Part shown: one piece after another, positions 1 to 10,399 of the stretch | How positions within the stretch are numbered: the stretch's first letter is position 1 | How the letters are laid out: each line of letters starts with the position of its first letter | Assembly (NCBI GenBank): GCA_002917775.1 | Contig: KZ627158.1 | Location: 1,195,103 to 1,259,102, forward strand | From: Glaciozyma antarctica PI12 | Lineage: Eukaryota > Basidiomycota > Microbotryomycetes > Kriegeriales > Camptobasidiaceae | Reading direction: 5' to 3' | Length of the DNA stretch: 64,000 nucleotides | The notes under the pieces: model-generated | The model's database searches: none | Told to the model about the DNA's origin: nothing | What the model saw: the letters and a program-made list of their open reading frames with translations, nothing else | Program-made: the position numbers and the translations under genes

Positions 1-1023
1 CCGACTGGAGGAAGTCGACATCCTTCGCCTCTTCTCGACCGATGTCGACCGGTCTCCCTACCTCATCTCCCTCGTCGACGCCTGGGAGCAAACCGGCCAC
101 CTCTTCATCCAGACCGAGCTCTGCGAGAACGGGAACCTCTCCTTCTTCCTCGAGGAGTACGGTCGCCTGCACGAAGTCCTCGACGAAGCGCGCGTCTGGA
201 AGATCTTGACCGAAGTCACCGCTGGCGTCGCCCACCTCCACTCTCGAAACGTCATCCACCTCGACCTCAAGCCCGCCAACATCTTCATCACCGAGCGAGG
301 GCACCTCAAGATTGGCGACTTTGGACTCGCGACGCGCTGGCCTAGGGCGGATGCGCTCAGTATCGTGCGAGGAGCGGCAGTGCCAAGTCCTGGGTGGGAG
401 ACGAGCCCTGAGGAGACGATCTGGAGGACGGAGGGAGGTGAACGGAGGGTGCGCGCGAAGAGTAACGGCGACTTTCCCGAGGACCTCGAGCGGGAGGGGG
501 ATCGCGAGTACATTGCTCCCGAGATTCTGGGAGGGAGGTACGGCAAGGAGGCCGACATCTTCAGGTGCGTTCCTTCGTTCCTCATTTGTTCGACTGCCGC
601 TGACGCAGTACTTCTCTTCGCAGCCTCGGCCTCATCATCCTCGAAGCCGCCGCGAACGTCGTCCTCCCCGACAACGGTCCCTCGTGGCACAAGCTCCGCT
701 CCAACGACTTCTCCGACGTCGACCTCTCCCGCCTCTCGCACGAACTCGTCGTCCTCCTCCACGGCATGCTCGACCAATCCCCCGACCGTCGTCCAACGAT
801 CAACGACGTCGTTCGCCAGCCCGTCATCGCGCGACTCGGATGCATGCTCGGCGCAGCGTTGAGGATCGAGCAGGCGGGCGAGGAGGGGGAGTTGCCGATC
901 CTCGGTGCGATCCTACCGCAGCGCGAAGACTTCATCTTCGAGGTCTTTAGCTACGTCTACCACTACACGGGCGGGTCTGCGGAGGGAGACGACGAGCGGG
1001 ACGATATGGAGATTGATGGATAA
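1..1023 (+). CDS. wee1: Wee1-family mitotic inhibitor kinase, 3' part (5' end outside window)
   Basis: C-terminal part of a protein kinase whose catalytic loop reads HLDLKPANIFI, followed by IGDFGLATRW and an APEILGGRYGKEADIFS stretch. The replacement of HRD by H-L-D in a HxDLKPxNIFI loop is typical of Wee1/Swe1 kinases, which phosphorylate the inhibitory tyrosine of Cdk1 and delay entry into mitosis. One intron (565-623, GTGCGT...CGCAG) joins ADIFS to LGLIILEAA in frame. After the kinase C-lobe (LLHGMLDQSPDRRPTINDV) the protein ends with an acidic tail and stops at 1021-1023. The reading frame is open from base 2, so the N-terminal regulatory region and the glycine loop lie upstream of the window. 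Family assignment is secure; separation from other Wee1-like kinases rests on the catalytic loop only. Confidence 0.85.
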
Positions 1024-1330
1024 ACACCCCCCTCGCCTCGGGCCCCTTTTGTACCTCCCCTCTTTCGTCTTTCGCTTAATCCTCTTTATACTTTGACCCT
1101 TTTCTTAGCTTATGCCGTATCCCCTCATCCCATCTCGTGTAGTCACAGAAACACAGCACTTTGTTTTGAACGATTGGCACGTCGCTCCTCCTGCTCTCCT
1201 CGCTCGATCACTCCCTTCCTCTCCCAAGTCTCAAGGCCGCTCTGCGTGTCCAATAATGTCCATTGCGAGTATTCAATGCGATGCGAATCCAACCCCTCGG
1301 AGTCCTGCTCCAACCCACGTTCCAAAAGAA
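1024..1330. other. Convergent intergenic region
   Basis: Both flanking genes end here (Wee1 at 1023 on plus, methyltransferase at 1331 on minus). It is pyrimidine-rich on the plus strand and should hold both 3' UTRs. I see no gene, RNA or repeat. Confidence 0.6.
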
Positions 1331-4029
1331 TCAAGTCCCCCTTTCCTTCCGACGAAGAGCGACGATCTGGACCTCCAGCTCGAGCGGCTGAGGTCCCTCC
1401 TCCTCCGCCTTCTCCTACGAAGCGAATGCAACGTCAGCGAGCGAAAGGGAGACAGGGAGGAAGAGCGTACGCGAGCGATATCGAAGAGGCATTCGAGGAC
1501 CCACTCGCACGCTGCTCGAGAGAGCAACGCCTCGCGCAGTAGTTGCCTCAGATCCGACTCCCACATGATCTTGAGAAGCTGCGCAGGAAGATGTAAGCAC
1601 TCATCTTCTCGCGAGGAGGGAGCAACGCACCTGGATCGTGTGGTCGATATAACTCGCTGGGGGGATGGTCTTGTGCTCGAGCCCGCGCCAGGCGGGATGA
1701 GAGATGACGATCCTTTCTTCGACTTCGACGGTCCAAGCATGCTGCACCGACCGCAGGACGGCTCTCGTTTGAAGTGGCGTCCGAGGATGGATTGGGAGTG
1801 CTGCGAAAGCGTCAGCGTCGTCGCGAAAGAGAGAGAGAGGGACGGACCGAGGAGCTGTCGAGCGACGGCGGGTTTGAGGAGCTGAGTAGATACGAGTCGT
1901 TGAATCGCCTTCCCCAGGATCCCCGAGAGGATCGTCCAGACGTCTCGCTGCCGAGGAGCCGGGACGGTCGGCGACGAGTTCGACCGCTCGCGGGCTTGGA
2001 GGGCGGGCTCGGAAGTGGTTGCAGTGCGTAGAGAGGCACCGCGGGAAAGAGGGGTGTAATCGTCGGAGCGGGAGATGAAAGCGAGGGTGAGGAGACCGCC
2101 CGTCTTGAACTCTGTCGCTCGAGCGCTGAGGAACGCCTGCATTTCGGCATGGGCAAGCGTCGCAGGAGCTACTCGGTGCCTGCGATTCAATCGTCAGTAC
2201 TCCGCGTCTTCCACGCACGCTGGAACGAGCTCACTTGCGATCCGTGCTCAGCCAGTGGAGCGCCATCGCTGAGAACCCGACCGAGACGGAATTCTGTGGC
2301 AAGACCTTGGCGCCGAAAGGTCGACACGCAAACGAGGAGAAGACCTTGTCGCTGAGCGAAGGTAGGTGGCTGTTCTGCCACTGCTGGTTGAGGTACGAAT
2401 CCGAGTGCGTCTCGAGCTGCTGCGTGAGTTGGCGGAAGTCGGACTCGAGCTTGTCGGCGTGGATGATTTGGAAGGAGATACTGTTTTCGTCGGTGAGGGG
2501 AAGATCGAGGGCTTTGCGGGCGGCTTCGTGGCGAGTAGCGAAGTGGGAGATGATGGGCGGGACGAGGGACGAAGATCGCGAATTGAGAGCTCCATACTCG
2601 ACGATGTGCACGAATTTGTCGGATGGGGAAAGCGGAACGCCACCGATGAGATCGTTGATCACTTGCGCGAGCTGCGAAGACCAACGTCAGTCGCCGACCG
2701 AACTGCGAGGAAATCGCAACGCACCTTCTCCCTCGTCGCAGGCCCGAAATGCCCTCCTCCCGTCCCTCCCATCAAATCCTCGTTCCCCACCCTCTTCAGC
2801 TCCGTCGCGGGCGTCGTATTCGCCGACACCCCCAATCTCGCACTCCCCGTCGACAGCGGCGTATCATCCAACGACATGAGATCCCCGACTTGAGGTACAC
2901 TGCTGGTGGGCGCCGAAATCGTTCCGCCAAGATTGAGCTGCATCCCGTACTGCACTCCGTGCAGACTGAGCGAGCTCAATCCGCCCAGACGGCTCAGATC
3001 GCTCCATGCGAGGTCGGCAGCGCTGATGTGGCGAGAGGACGTCGAGTCGGGAGGAGTGAGAGGGGAGGGGAAGTTGGTGGGCTGAGGAGCGGTGCGCCAG
3101 CTTGCGGGCGGGAAGGAAGAGGCGACGGGGGACAGGGCGCTGCTGCTTGAGAGTGAGCGTCGGCGTTCCGGCGAAGGCGGGGAGGGCGTTGAGCCCTGGT
3201 GAAGTTTCGTGAAGGAGGTGAGGGAGGAAGATGGAGTCGTTTCTGGGGGAGGAGAGGGTGTTCCGGTGGTTGGCGAGAAGGAGTCGATGGTTGGAGAGGG
3301 AGGGAAGGGGAATTCGCTTCGGGCAGGGCTTCGCTCGCGGCCGACTTGAAGACGTCCAACTGAGGAAGCTGAGAGGCAGAAGGAGAGAGGTGAAGGGAGT
3401 GTAGGGGTGCGTGAACGAGAGGTGGATTGGCGGAAGTGGGGGGTGGTGGGGCGAAAGGTGGAGATTGCTGCGCTTGCGGAGGGGATGCGCGAAGGGTGAG
3501 AGGTGATGGGAGGAGAGAGTAGGGTTGGAGGAGTCGGGTCGGAGATACGTCTTGATGAGGACGTGTTGGGATGCTGCCCTTCCGTAGAAGAGATGGGAGA
3601 GGTGGCGAGGGAGGAGTGGCCGTCCGTTGCGAAGGTCGAAATTCCTGTCGAGGGCGAAGAGATGCCGGAATTCGAGGGGAAGAGCTTCGCTGAAAGTTCG
3701 AAAGAGATCATCTTGATGGGTTCGATGGTTGGGCTGGCGAAGTACTCTCCCCTCGCTATTCTGCCGACAGCGAGCGACGCAGCTCCACCCGCGCAGGAGT
3801 CGCCCTCCTCTTCCCAGCAGAGTCGCGGGAGTCGATCCAGGCTGCGCGCTCTCCTCCTCGGAGAACAAAGGCGTAGCTTTGCTGACGACCTGAGCCTCCG
3901 CACGGCCAGCGTGTCGGGAGCGGGGTCTGCGGACCCTCGACGCATTGTTCTCCCGCTCGCCGCCCAATCCTGCGCCAGTCGTCCTTCGAGCGTAGAAAGT
4001 CGATCTTTACGACTAATAGGTTCCGACAT
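1331..4029 (-). CDS. SABATH-type SAM-dependent carboxyl methyltransferase with long disordered N-terminus
   Basis: The enzymatic part resembles the SABATH (Methyltransf_7) family, which methylates carboxyl groups of small acids using S-adenosylmethionine. Diagnostic pieces are VHIVEYGALNSRSSSLVPPI, the counterpart of the SAM-binding motif, and VSVGFSAMALHWLS, the family's conserved S-x-HWLS segment. Further on come QAFLSARATEFKTGGLL and VISHPAWRGLE. I can chain six exons on the minus strand with matching phases: 4029-2725, 2671-2235, from 2179, then three shorter ones ending at 1331; introns carry CTGAC branch sites. The first exon (435 codons) is almost entirely Ser/Pro-rich and looks disordered, so it may be a regulatory extension, or the true start may lie further 3'. 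The substrate cannot be inferred. Confidence 0.7.
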
Positions 4030-4817
4030 CTTTGGGAAGGAGAGGGAAGGGAGGAAGGAGGAGGAGAGGGAGGATGAGGCGATGGGAGAGTCGAGAGCTT
4101 CGTTCGTGGGCAAGGGGATCTGGAAGCAGCCCACGGGCAGCGAGCAGCCGGCGATCATATCCGCTAATGGATCGTACGGAGTGCCTGCAGCAGACGTTCA
4201 AGGCTGTCAGCTTCATCCCGCGCGTGTCCTCTTCCACGACCATTGAAGCTCGAACGGACCTTGGCGGCAAGTGCTTCGAAGCTCCACCTCTTTCGAGCGG
4301 CTAACGAGAGGGAGAGGGTGCAGGTCCTAAGGTGGGCTGGGCAGCGGTCAGACGGGGGGAAGGGGGCGACGCCTGGAACGGCAAGTCCGCACCTGGAGAG
4401 GATCGTGGGTAGTTGTTTTGATCTGCGGTTTAATCACGGGTGAGACGCTGATCGGCTCGCTGTGAGTCCAGGCGTACCTTATAATGAAGTGGTTAACTGC
4501 GGTCGAAGGAGAAGAAACGAGTGTGGTGGTCCGAGAACAAGCTCAAGGTGGACACTGGTGCCGGCGGTGTGACCTTTCGAGCTCGAGGCAGTTCGTGGGG
4601 TGTTCCACGCTACCGTGTCCGGTATGGTCTTGAACAGCAAGAGGCACCGGCGTGAGAGGAGAGGAGAGGAGAACGGAAAGGAGACGCGGGAGCGAAAGAG
4701 GAGGTGAGGCCTGTGAGGGCGCAGCGACTTCGCTGCGGAGTCCGTGGCGTCTCACGCTCAACAACCTCAGCGACGCCCTCGAACGCTGTCCAGCAACAAA
4801 AGATATCTTGCATTCCC
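4030..4817. other. Intergenic region upstream of the methyltransferase
   Basis: Lies between the start of the methyltransferase (4029, minus) and the end of TAF5 (4818, minus). It should hold the methyltransferase promoter and 5' UTR and the TAF5 3' UTR. The short ORFs here have no recognisable content. Confidence 0.5.
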
Positions 4818-7524
4818 TTACGACCCAGGATCCTGCATAGGTCCCGCCGCCAGACACAGGTTCCTCGGCGTAAAGTGTACCTCAAACACGGGCGTCCTCT
4901 TCGTCGCCAGCGTCGCCAACAAGTCCCCGCTGCAGCAGAAGGAGATCAGCTTCAACCGCGCCGGCCAAACGCGAGAAGAAAGAACGCACCTCTCGCTAGG
5001 ATCCTCGACAAACACCCCCTTCGCACCCATCTTCTTCCCCTCCTCCGGAATCCCCGCCGTACTAACCCTCCTCGGCCCACTCAGCTTCCCCTCAAACGCC
5101 TTCCTCCCCGTCTCCACGACCGGCACAACGAGGACGTCCCACACGCGCACCGTCGCGTCTGAGCTGCCCGAAACGAGGACGGTCGATTCGGCGCTGAACG
5201 AGAGCGAGTGGATCGAAGAAGTGTGGCCCGTCATCGACTTGATCTTGCGGCCTGAACCGAGGTCCCAGAGGTTGATCGTCAAGTCCTCCGCTGCGAGAAC
5301 GAGTCAGCAAAAGGACGGGAGGACGAGTGGCGAGTGGGGAGCGTACCGGCGCTGGCGAGGTATCGCCCGTCGGGAGAGATGGCGATCGTCGAGACTGATC
5401 CCCGGTGGCCTACGAAGACGCGCACACAGGTTCCCTTCTGGACGTCCCAGAGTCGGCAGGTCCGGTCGCTGGACCCAGTTGCGAGGTAGAGCGAGTTGGG
5501 ATGGAATCGCACGCACTGCTCGAACGGTTAGCCTCGCCCACGAAGCGCAGAAAAGGAGAGAAGTAACGCACATTCACGTCGCTCAGATGCCCCGCAAAGA
5601 TCCTCAACGCCGACACCTTGTCCGTACTCCAAAGCCTCGCCGTACGATCCCTACTCGCCGTCGCGAAATAAATCCCCTTCGGACCCCACTGCACGTCCCA
5701 CACCGGTTCCCGATGACCGCGATACGCGACCAGGTTCGTGTAGGTCTCGAGGGACCAAAGTCGGACTGTCGTGTCCTGCGAGGCGGAGAGGAGGTACCGA
5801 GGAGGAGCGGAGGGGCCGGGAACGGGGTCGAACGAGAGGGCGTAGATGGGTCCTGAGTGGCCGACGAGCTTGCGCGAGGTTGGCGCGACTTTTTGACGGA
5901 TGCGTTTAAGCCCGGCAGCTGGGAGAAAAAGTCAGTGGGCTGGAAGGAGGACGACAGGGGAAGGACGCACCATCGGTGACTTCGTCCGAATCAAAGTCGT
6001 TGCGAAGACCAGGAAGCTTCCCGCCGGTGAGGTTCCACAAACGAATGTAGCTCTCCGAGAACCCAGCAGCCATAAGCGTCGAATCTTCCGAGAACGTCGT
6101 CGTCGTCAAACTGCGCTCCCCGTCAGCTCCCTCCCTCGCACCTCAAGCGAGGCGCAAACGCACCTATCTCCCGCATCATGCACCGTAAAAAGGCACACGC
6201 GTCGGCTTCGCCGCCTCCCCAACTTTCTCCTTCCCCAACCCCTGCGACGCTCCACCAAGCTGGAACGCCTCAGCGCCCAACTTGATTCTCTTGCGCGCCT
6301 CACGAACCTTCTCGACCTCCCTCACCACGTCGATCGTCCTCAGCGTCACGGGGTACGGCGGGATCTCGGCGGGGAAGGGCGAGATGAGCGGGGGGAGTCC
6401 TCCCTCTTCCACCGGCGCCTCGAGCACGTCGACCTCCGCCGAAGCGTCGGGGAGGATGGGGGCAGGGACGCCAGTGTCGTCCCGCGTTGCGCGCTGGATC
6501 TCGCGCTGAAGCTTGGGGTCGATAGGGGCTGGGCCGAGCTTGAGGTCGTCGAGGCCTTTGGGAGGTCGCTTGCCGTTGAAGTCGGAGAGAAGGCCAAAGT
6601 CGGTCGCGCTCTTCGCTGGAGGACCGGGGACGGCTGCGACGGGGACGATCAGCACGCGTGGTGGGGAGGAGAAGAAGGAGCGCACCATCAACCTTGACTC
6701 GCTCGTTGATGATGGCCAGCACGCGATCTCGTCCTCGCGCCTCCGTCCCCTCGATAGACCCTGCTAGTCCTCCTCCTTGCAACCATCCCAGCAGCAGACC
6801 CCATCCTCGCTCGCTCAGGCGCACGTTGTAACGCTCCTGCCTCCATCGGGTAGCCTCCTCTGATTCTCCGACGTGAGAAGGCAAGCGGATCGCCGCGAGC
6901 ATGCGCACGATGTGAGGATCCGAGGCGCGGTGGTCGACGCTGAACCTGTGGAGATGCGAAGGCTCAGCAAACGGCCGGAGGGTAGGGCAGAAAGCCTTAC
7001 CGCTCGAGGAACTGATCTGCCGCCTCGCGATATCCGACGAGAACGAGGTCGAGGTACGAATGCACAAAGAGAGGGAGGAGGAGGGGGTGGAGCTCCGGCC
7101 TATGGATGTCGAGGGACTGCACCGCTCATCAGCTCCACCCCTTTCACCCTCAGAGCGTACTCACATTCTCCACGAACGTCCTAAGCCCCTCATACCCCTT
7201 CTCCCAACTCGGTGGATCCGCCAACAGCTGTCCCCCCGCGACCGCCTGATCCGGCCTCCTCTTCACCCCCGGCCCAAGCGGCGCCGCTACTCCCGCCAAC
7301 CCCGGAGGCCTATTCGCACTAGGCGCGTTCCGTTCCGCCAGGTCGCCCAAGCCAATCGCCTTGCCTCCTCCTGCGGCACTGGCGCCTTCGGCCCCGAGCT
7401 CGGCGGTCAGCGCAGAGGCGGCGCGCGTGAAGCCTCGTCGGTTGAGATAGTCGAGAATCATTTGGCCGGAATCTTCCTTGGTTGCGGGGGCCGCTGGGGC
7501 GCCAGGGACCGGTGGGGCCGACAT
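4818..7524 (-). CDS. TAF5: TFIID/SAGA subunit TAF5 (WD40)
   Basis: Scaffold subunit of the general transcription factor TFIID (and of SAGA in yeasts). In order: a LisH motif ([18 protein letters not shown], about residues 23-40); a TAF5 N-terminal helical domain (ending near [19 protein letters not shown]); a linker with the conserved block [20 protein letters not shown]; and six or seven WD40 repeats such as [32 protein letters not shown] and [15 protein letters not shown]. At least eight exons join in phase; the last intron starts with GTGCGTTC near 4989 and the protein ends MQDPGS at 4818. I chose the ATG at 7524 ([10 protein letters not shown]) just before the LisH; an upstream in-frame ATG at 7707 exists but adds low-complexity sequence and would crowd the divergent SLU7 promoter. 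Confidence 0.93.
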
Positions 7525-7742
7525 TGGAGGAGGAGGTGGGAGGGAGGCGCGCTGGTCGAAGGAAGGGGAGGTGAGGTGGTGCTGAGCCTCGCTGCTAGGT
7601 ACGACGCGTAGCCTGGAAGGCGCTGGGGTGGCAGAAGGAGGGGTGTGGGCGGAGGGAGAGCGAGGTGACTTGGGCACGAAATACAAGAGCATTCGAGGCG
7701 ACGGCAACGCCTTTCAGTCTCCTCCCACTCTCTCGGCGAATC
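7525..7742. promoter_or_regulatory. Bidirectional promoter TAF5/SLU7
   Basis: About 220 bp separate the start codons of two divergent genes, so both promoters must share this interval (or reach into a neighbour). No TATA box is evident. Confidence 0.5.
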
Positions 7743-10012
7743 ATGTCTGGCCAAGGAGGTATACAGGCACTACAGAGTACAGCCAGAGCACCCAAGCTGA
7801 CCCTCCAACCTCTCGCAGCCACCGGGAAGCTCTCTCGCGAGGAATTGTGCGCCATCCCGCCGCTCCCTCCCCCGCCACCGACTGATCCACCTTCCCTTCC
7901 CTCTCTGCAGCCGCCGAAACAAGGACCTTGAAGCAGCTCGTAAAGCCGGAACTGCCGCACCGGCCATCGACGAGGATGGAAAGGCGATCAACCCTCATAT
8001 CCCAGGTGAGCTGCTGCTCCTACTCAGGCGCGCTGACTGGATGGCGTCGCTTCGGGGCTACGAGGAGTACTGGCGAGGGGTGGAGAGATGCTGACCTCCG
8101 TGTCCCCTCCGCGCAGAGTTCATGTCGGTCGCGCCATGGTACATGGGCACCGGCGGCGCACCAGGTCTCAAGCATCAGAAGGTCCCCATGGAGTACAACG
8201 CCGACCCCAGCAAGCTCAAAGAGCGTTTCGCGCGCGGTACCAAAGTCGTGCGTCCCCTCCGCCTCCCGTCCTCCGACTCCAGCTAACCAGCATTCGCAGG
8301 GCACGACCGCGACCAAGTTCCGTCCTGGCGCCTGCACCAACTGCGGTGCCATGTCGCACAAGCTTCGTGATTGCCTCGAGCGGCCGAGGAAAGTCGGCGC
8401 CAAGTACACGGGGAAGGATATCGCGCAGGACGAGGTGCTTCACGACGATGAGGCGGGGTTGAACGGGATGGAGGGGATGGGAGATTGGGATGCGAAGCGG
8501 GACCGATGGGATGGGTACGATCCTGCGGCGCATAAGATTGTCGTTCAGGAGTACGAGGCGCTCGAGGAGTTGAGCGATCGACAAGTTGAGTGAGGATGAG
8601 CTGATCGACAAGGGGAGTGCGAGCGCTGATGTCGCGGCGGTCAAGAAGGCGGCCAAGGTCGGCAAGGGGAGCAAGAAGAAGAAGAGGAAGGACGAGGACG
8701 ACGATGATTTTGGGAGCGAGGACGACAGCGACGAGGGAGGGAACGGCGGCGACGACGAGGACAAGTACGCCGAGGGAGCCGACGTCGCGGGACAGCGGAT
8801 GGACACCAAGACTCGCGTGACGGTGCGAAATCTTAGGATTCGCGAGGACAAGGCCAAATACCTCATGAACCTCGACCCGGAGAGCGCCTACTACGACCCC
8901 AAGACTCGTTCGATGCGAGAAGCTCCCGTTACCGACGTCGCGCCCGAAGACGTACGTTCCCTCCCTCGTTCTCTCCCTACATTCTCCAGCTGACTTCTTT
9001 CCCATCCACGACAGGCCATCTTCGCAGGCGACAACTTTGCTCGACACTCGGGCGGCGCGACCGAAGTCCAAAGACTACAGCTCTTCGCCTGGCAGTCAGA
9101 GCAACGCGGGAACGACGTCCACATCAACTCGAACCCCACTCAATCGCATCTCCTCCACCGCGAATTCCTCGAGAAGAAGGACGAGCTCAAGGAGACTTCG
9201 TCGGCGTCGATCCTGCAGAAGTACGGCGGAGAGAAGTACCTCGAGCGGGTACCGAGGGAGCTGTTGGGAGGGCAGACGGAGGATTACGTTGAGTATTCAC
9301 GGACGGGACAGGTCATCAAGGGATTGGAGCGAGCCAAGGCGCGGAGCAAGTACGACGAAGATAGTGCGTTCCTGGTCGCTCTCGCCTCCTCGCGCTCGCT
9401 GACGACGTTCGCGTGCAGTCTTCCCCGGGAATCACTCCTCCGTCTGGGGGTCCTTCTACTCTCCTACGACCGGCAACTGGGGATTCGCCTGCTGCCACTC
9501 GACGATCAAGAACTCGTACTGGTGCGTCTCCTCCTCCCTCCTCCTGGCAGCCTCAACTGACGCCCTTCGCAGTGCCGGAACTGCGTCAATCGAAGCCGCT
9601 CAAGCCGAAGCTCAAGGCGGTCTCGGACTCCTCACCGCTCGCGCTGGGGAGGCAGAGCGCGAGAAGAGCATGCTCCAACTTCGTGCGGAGGAGGACGCGA
9701 GGACGAGCAAGGGGAAGAGGAAGGCGGTGGATGAGGACGAGGGTGGGAGGAAGAGGGCTGTTGGGGAGGGAGATGTGGATAAGCGGTTGGACAGGGACAA
9801 GTTGGACGAGGTTCTCAAGGGCAAGTCGGAGACGTTTGGTGGCAAGCCCGTGACGGAGGAGGAGATGGGTGCGTTTCGCTTCCGCTACTCTTTGTGACGA
9901 GATGGGAGCTGACGAGTATGCCGTTCTTGCAGAGGCGTACAGGATGCAGCGAGATCAGGCATTCGACGACCCGATGGCGAAGCTGGGGAGCGACGAGCTG
10001 CTCCCGCTGTAA
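7743..10012 (+). CDS. SLU7: Pre-mRNA splicing factor SLU7
   Basis: Second-step splicing factor that helps select the 3' splice site. The N-terminus carries [15 protein letters not shown], then a CCHC zinc knuckle ([14 protein letters not shown]), the block [15 protein letters not shown], and further on [51 protein letters not shown] and the C-terminal EEEMEAYRMQR plus DDPMAKLG. All are in the order seen in human and yeast Slu7. Several short introns join in phase. Near 8570-8585 the frame jumps by one base with no possible intron: upstream reads EYEALEEL, downstream [12 protein letters not shown]. This looks like a single-base error or a real frameshift. A 60-nt stretch just after the start (7759-7818) could be either coding or an in-frame intron. 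Confidence 0.92.
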
Positions 10013-10399
10013 TGTACCTGATGATCCGCTGCAGACGATTCCTGCCTGAGCTCGTCGTTCTCTCGTTCGTGTGAGCTGGCGAGCAGTGAACCTCCGCAAC
10101 TCTCGGAGAAGTGCGTTCAACTGCAAGGTTGATACGAGGTCAAATCGGCGTGGGGGTGGATTTTGCCCTTGCCTGTCAGCGGAGCCTTCGAGACGGCAAA
10201 CGGCAACACAGAGCGCAGAGTTCTGCAGAGTTACGGGGAAGGGAAAAGAAAAGGTCTCAGGGCTCAAGTGGAACATTCGGCGAGAAGAAAGACCACTCGA
10301 TGGAACGTCGATTCGGTTGGCATCCTCCCGCTCACTACCTCAAACTCGCTCTCGACGACTGGTTTCTTTACCTACTCCTTCCCTCCTGCCAGAGGAGAT
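10013..10399. other. Intergenic region upstream of the FRQ homologue
   Basis: 387 bp between two plus-strand genes, expected to hold the SLU7 3' UTR and the FRQ promoter and 5' UTR. No other feature is visible. Confidence 0.5.
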
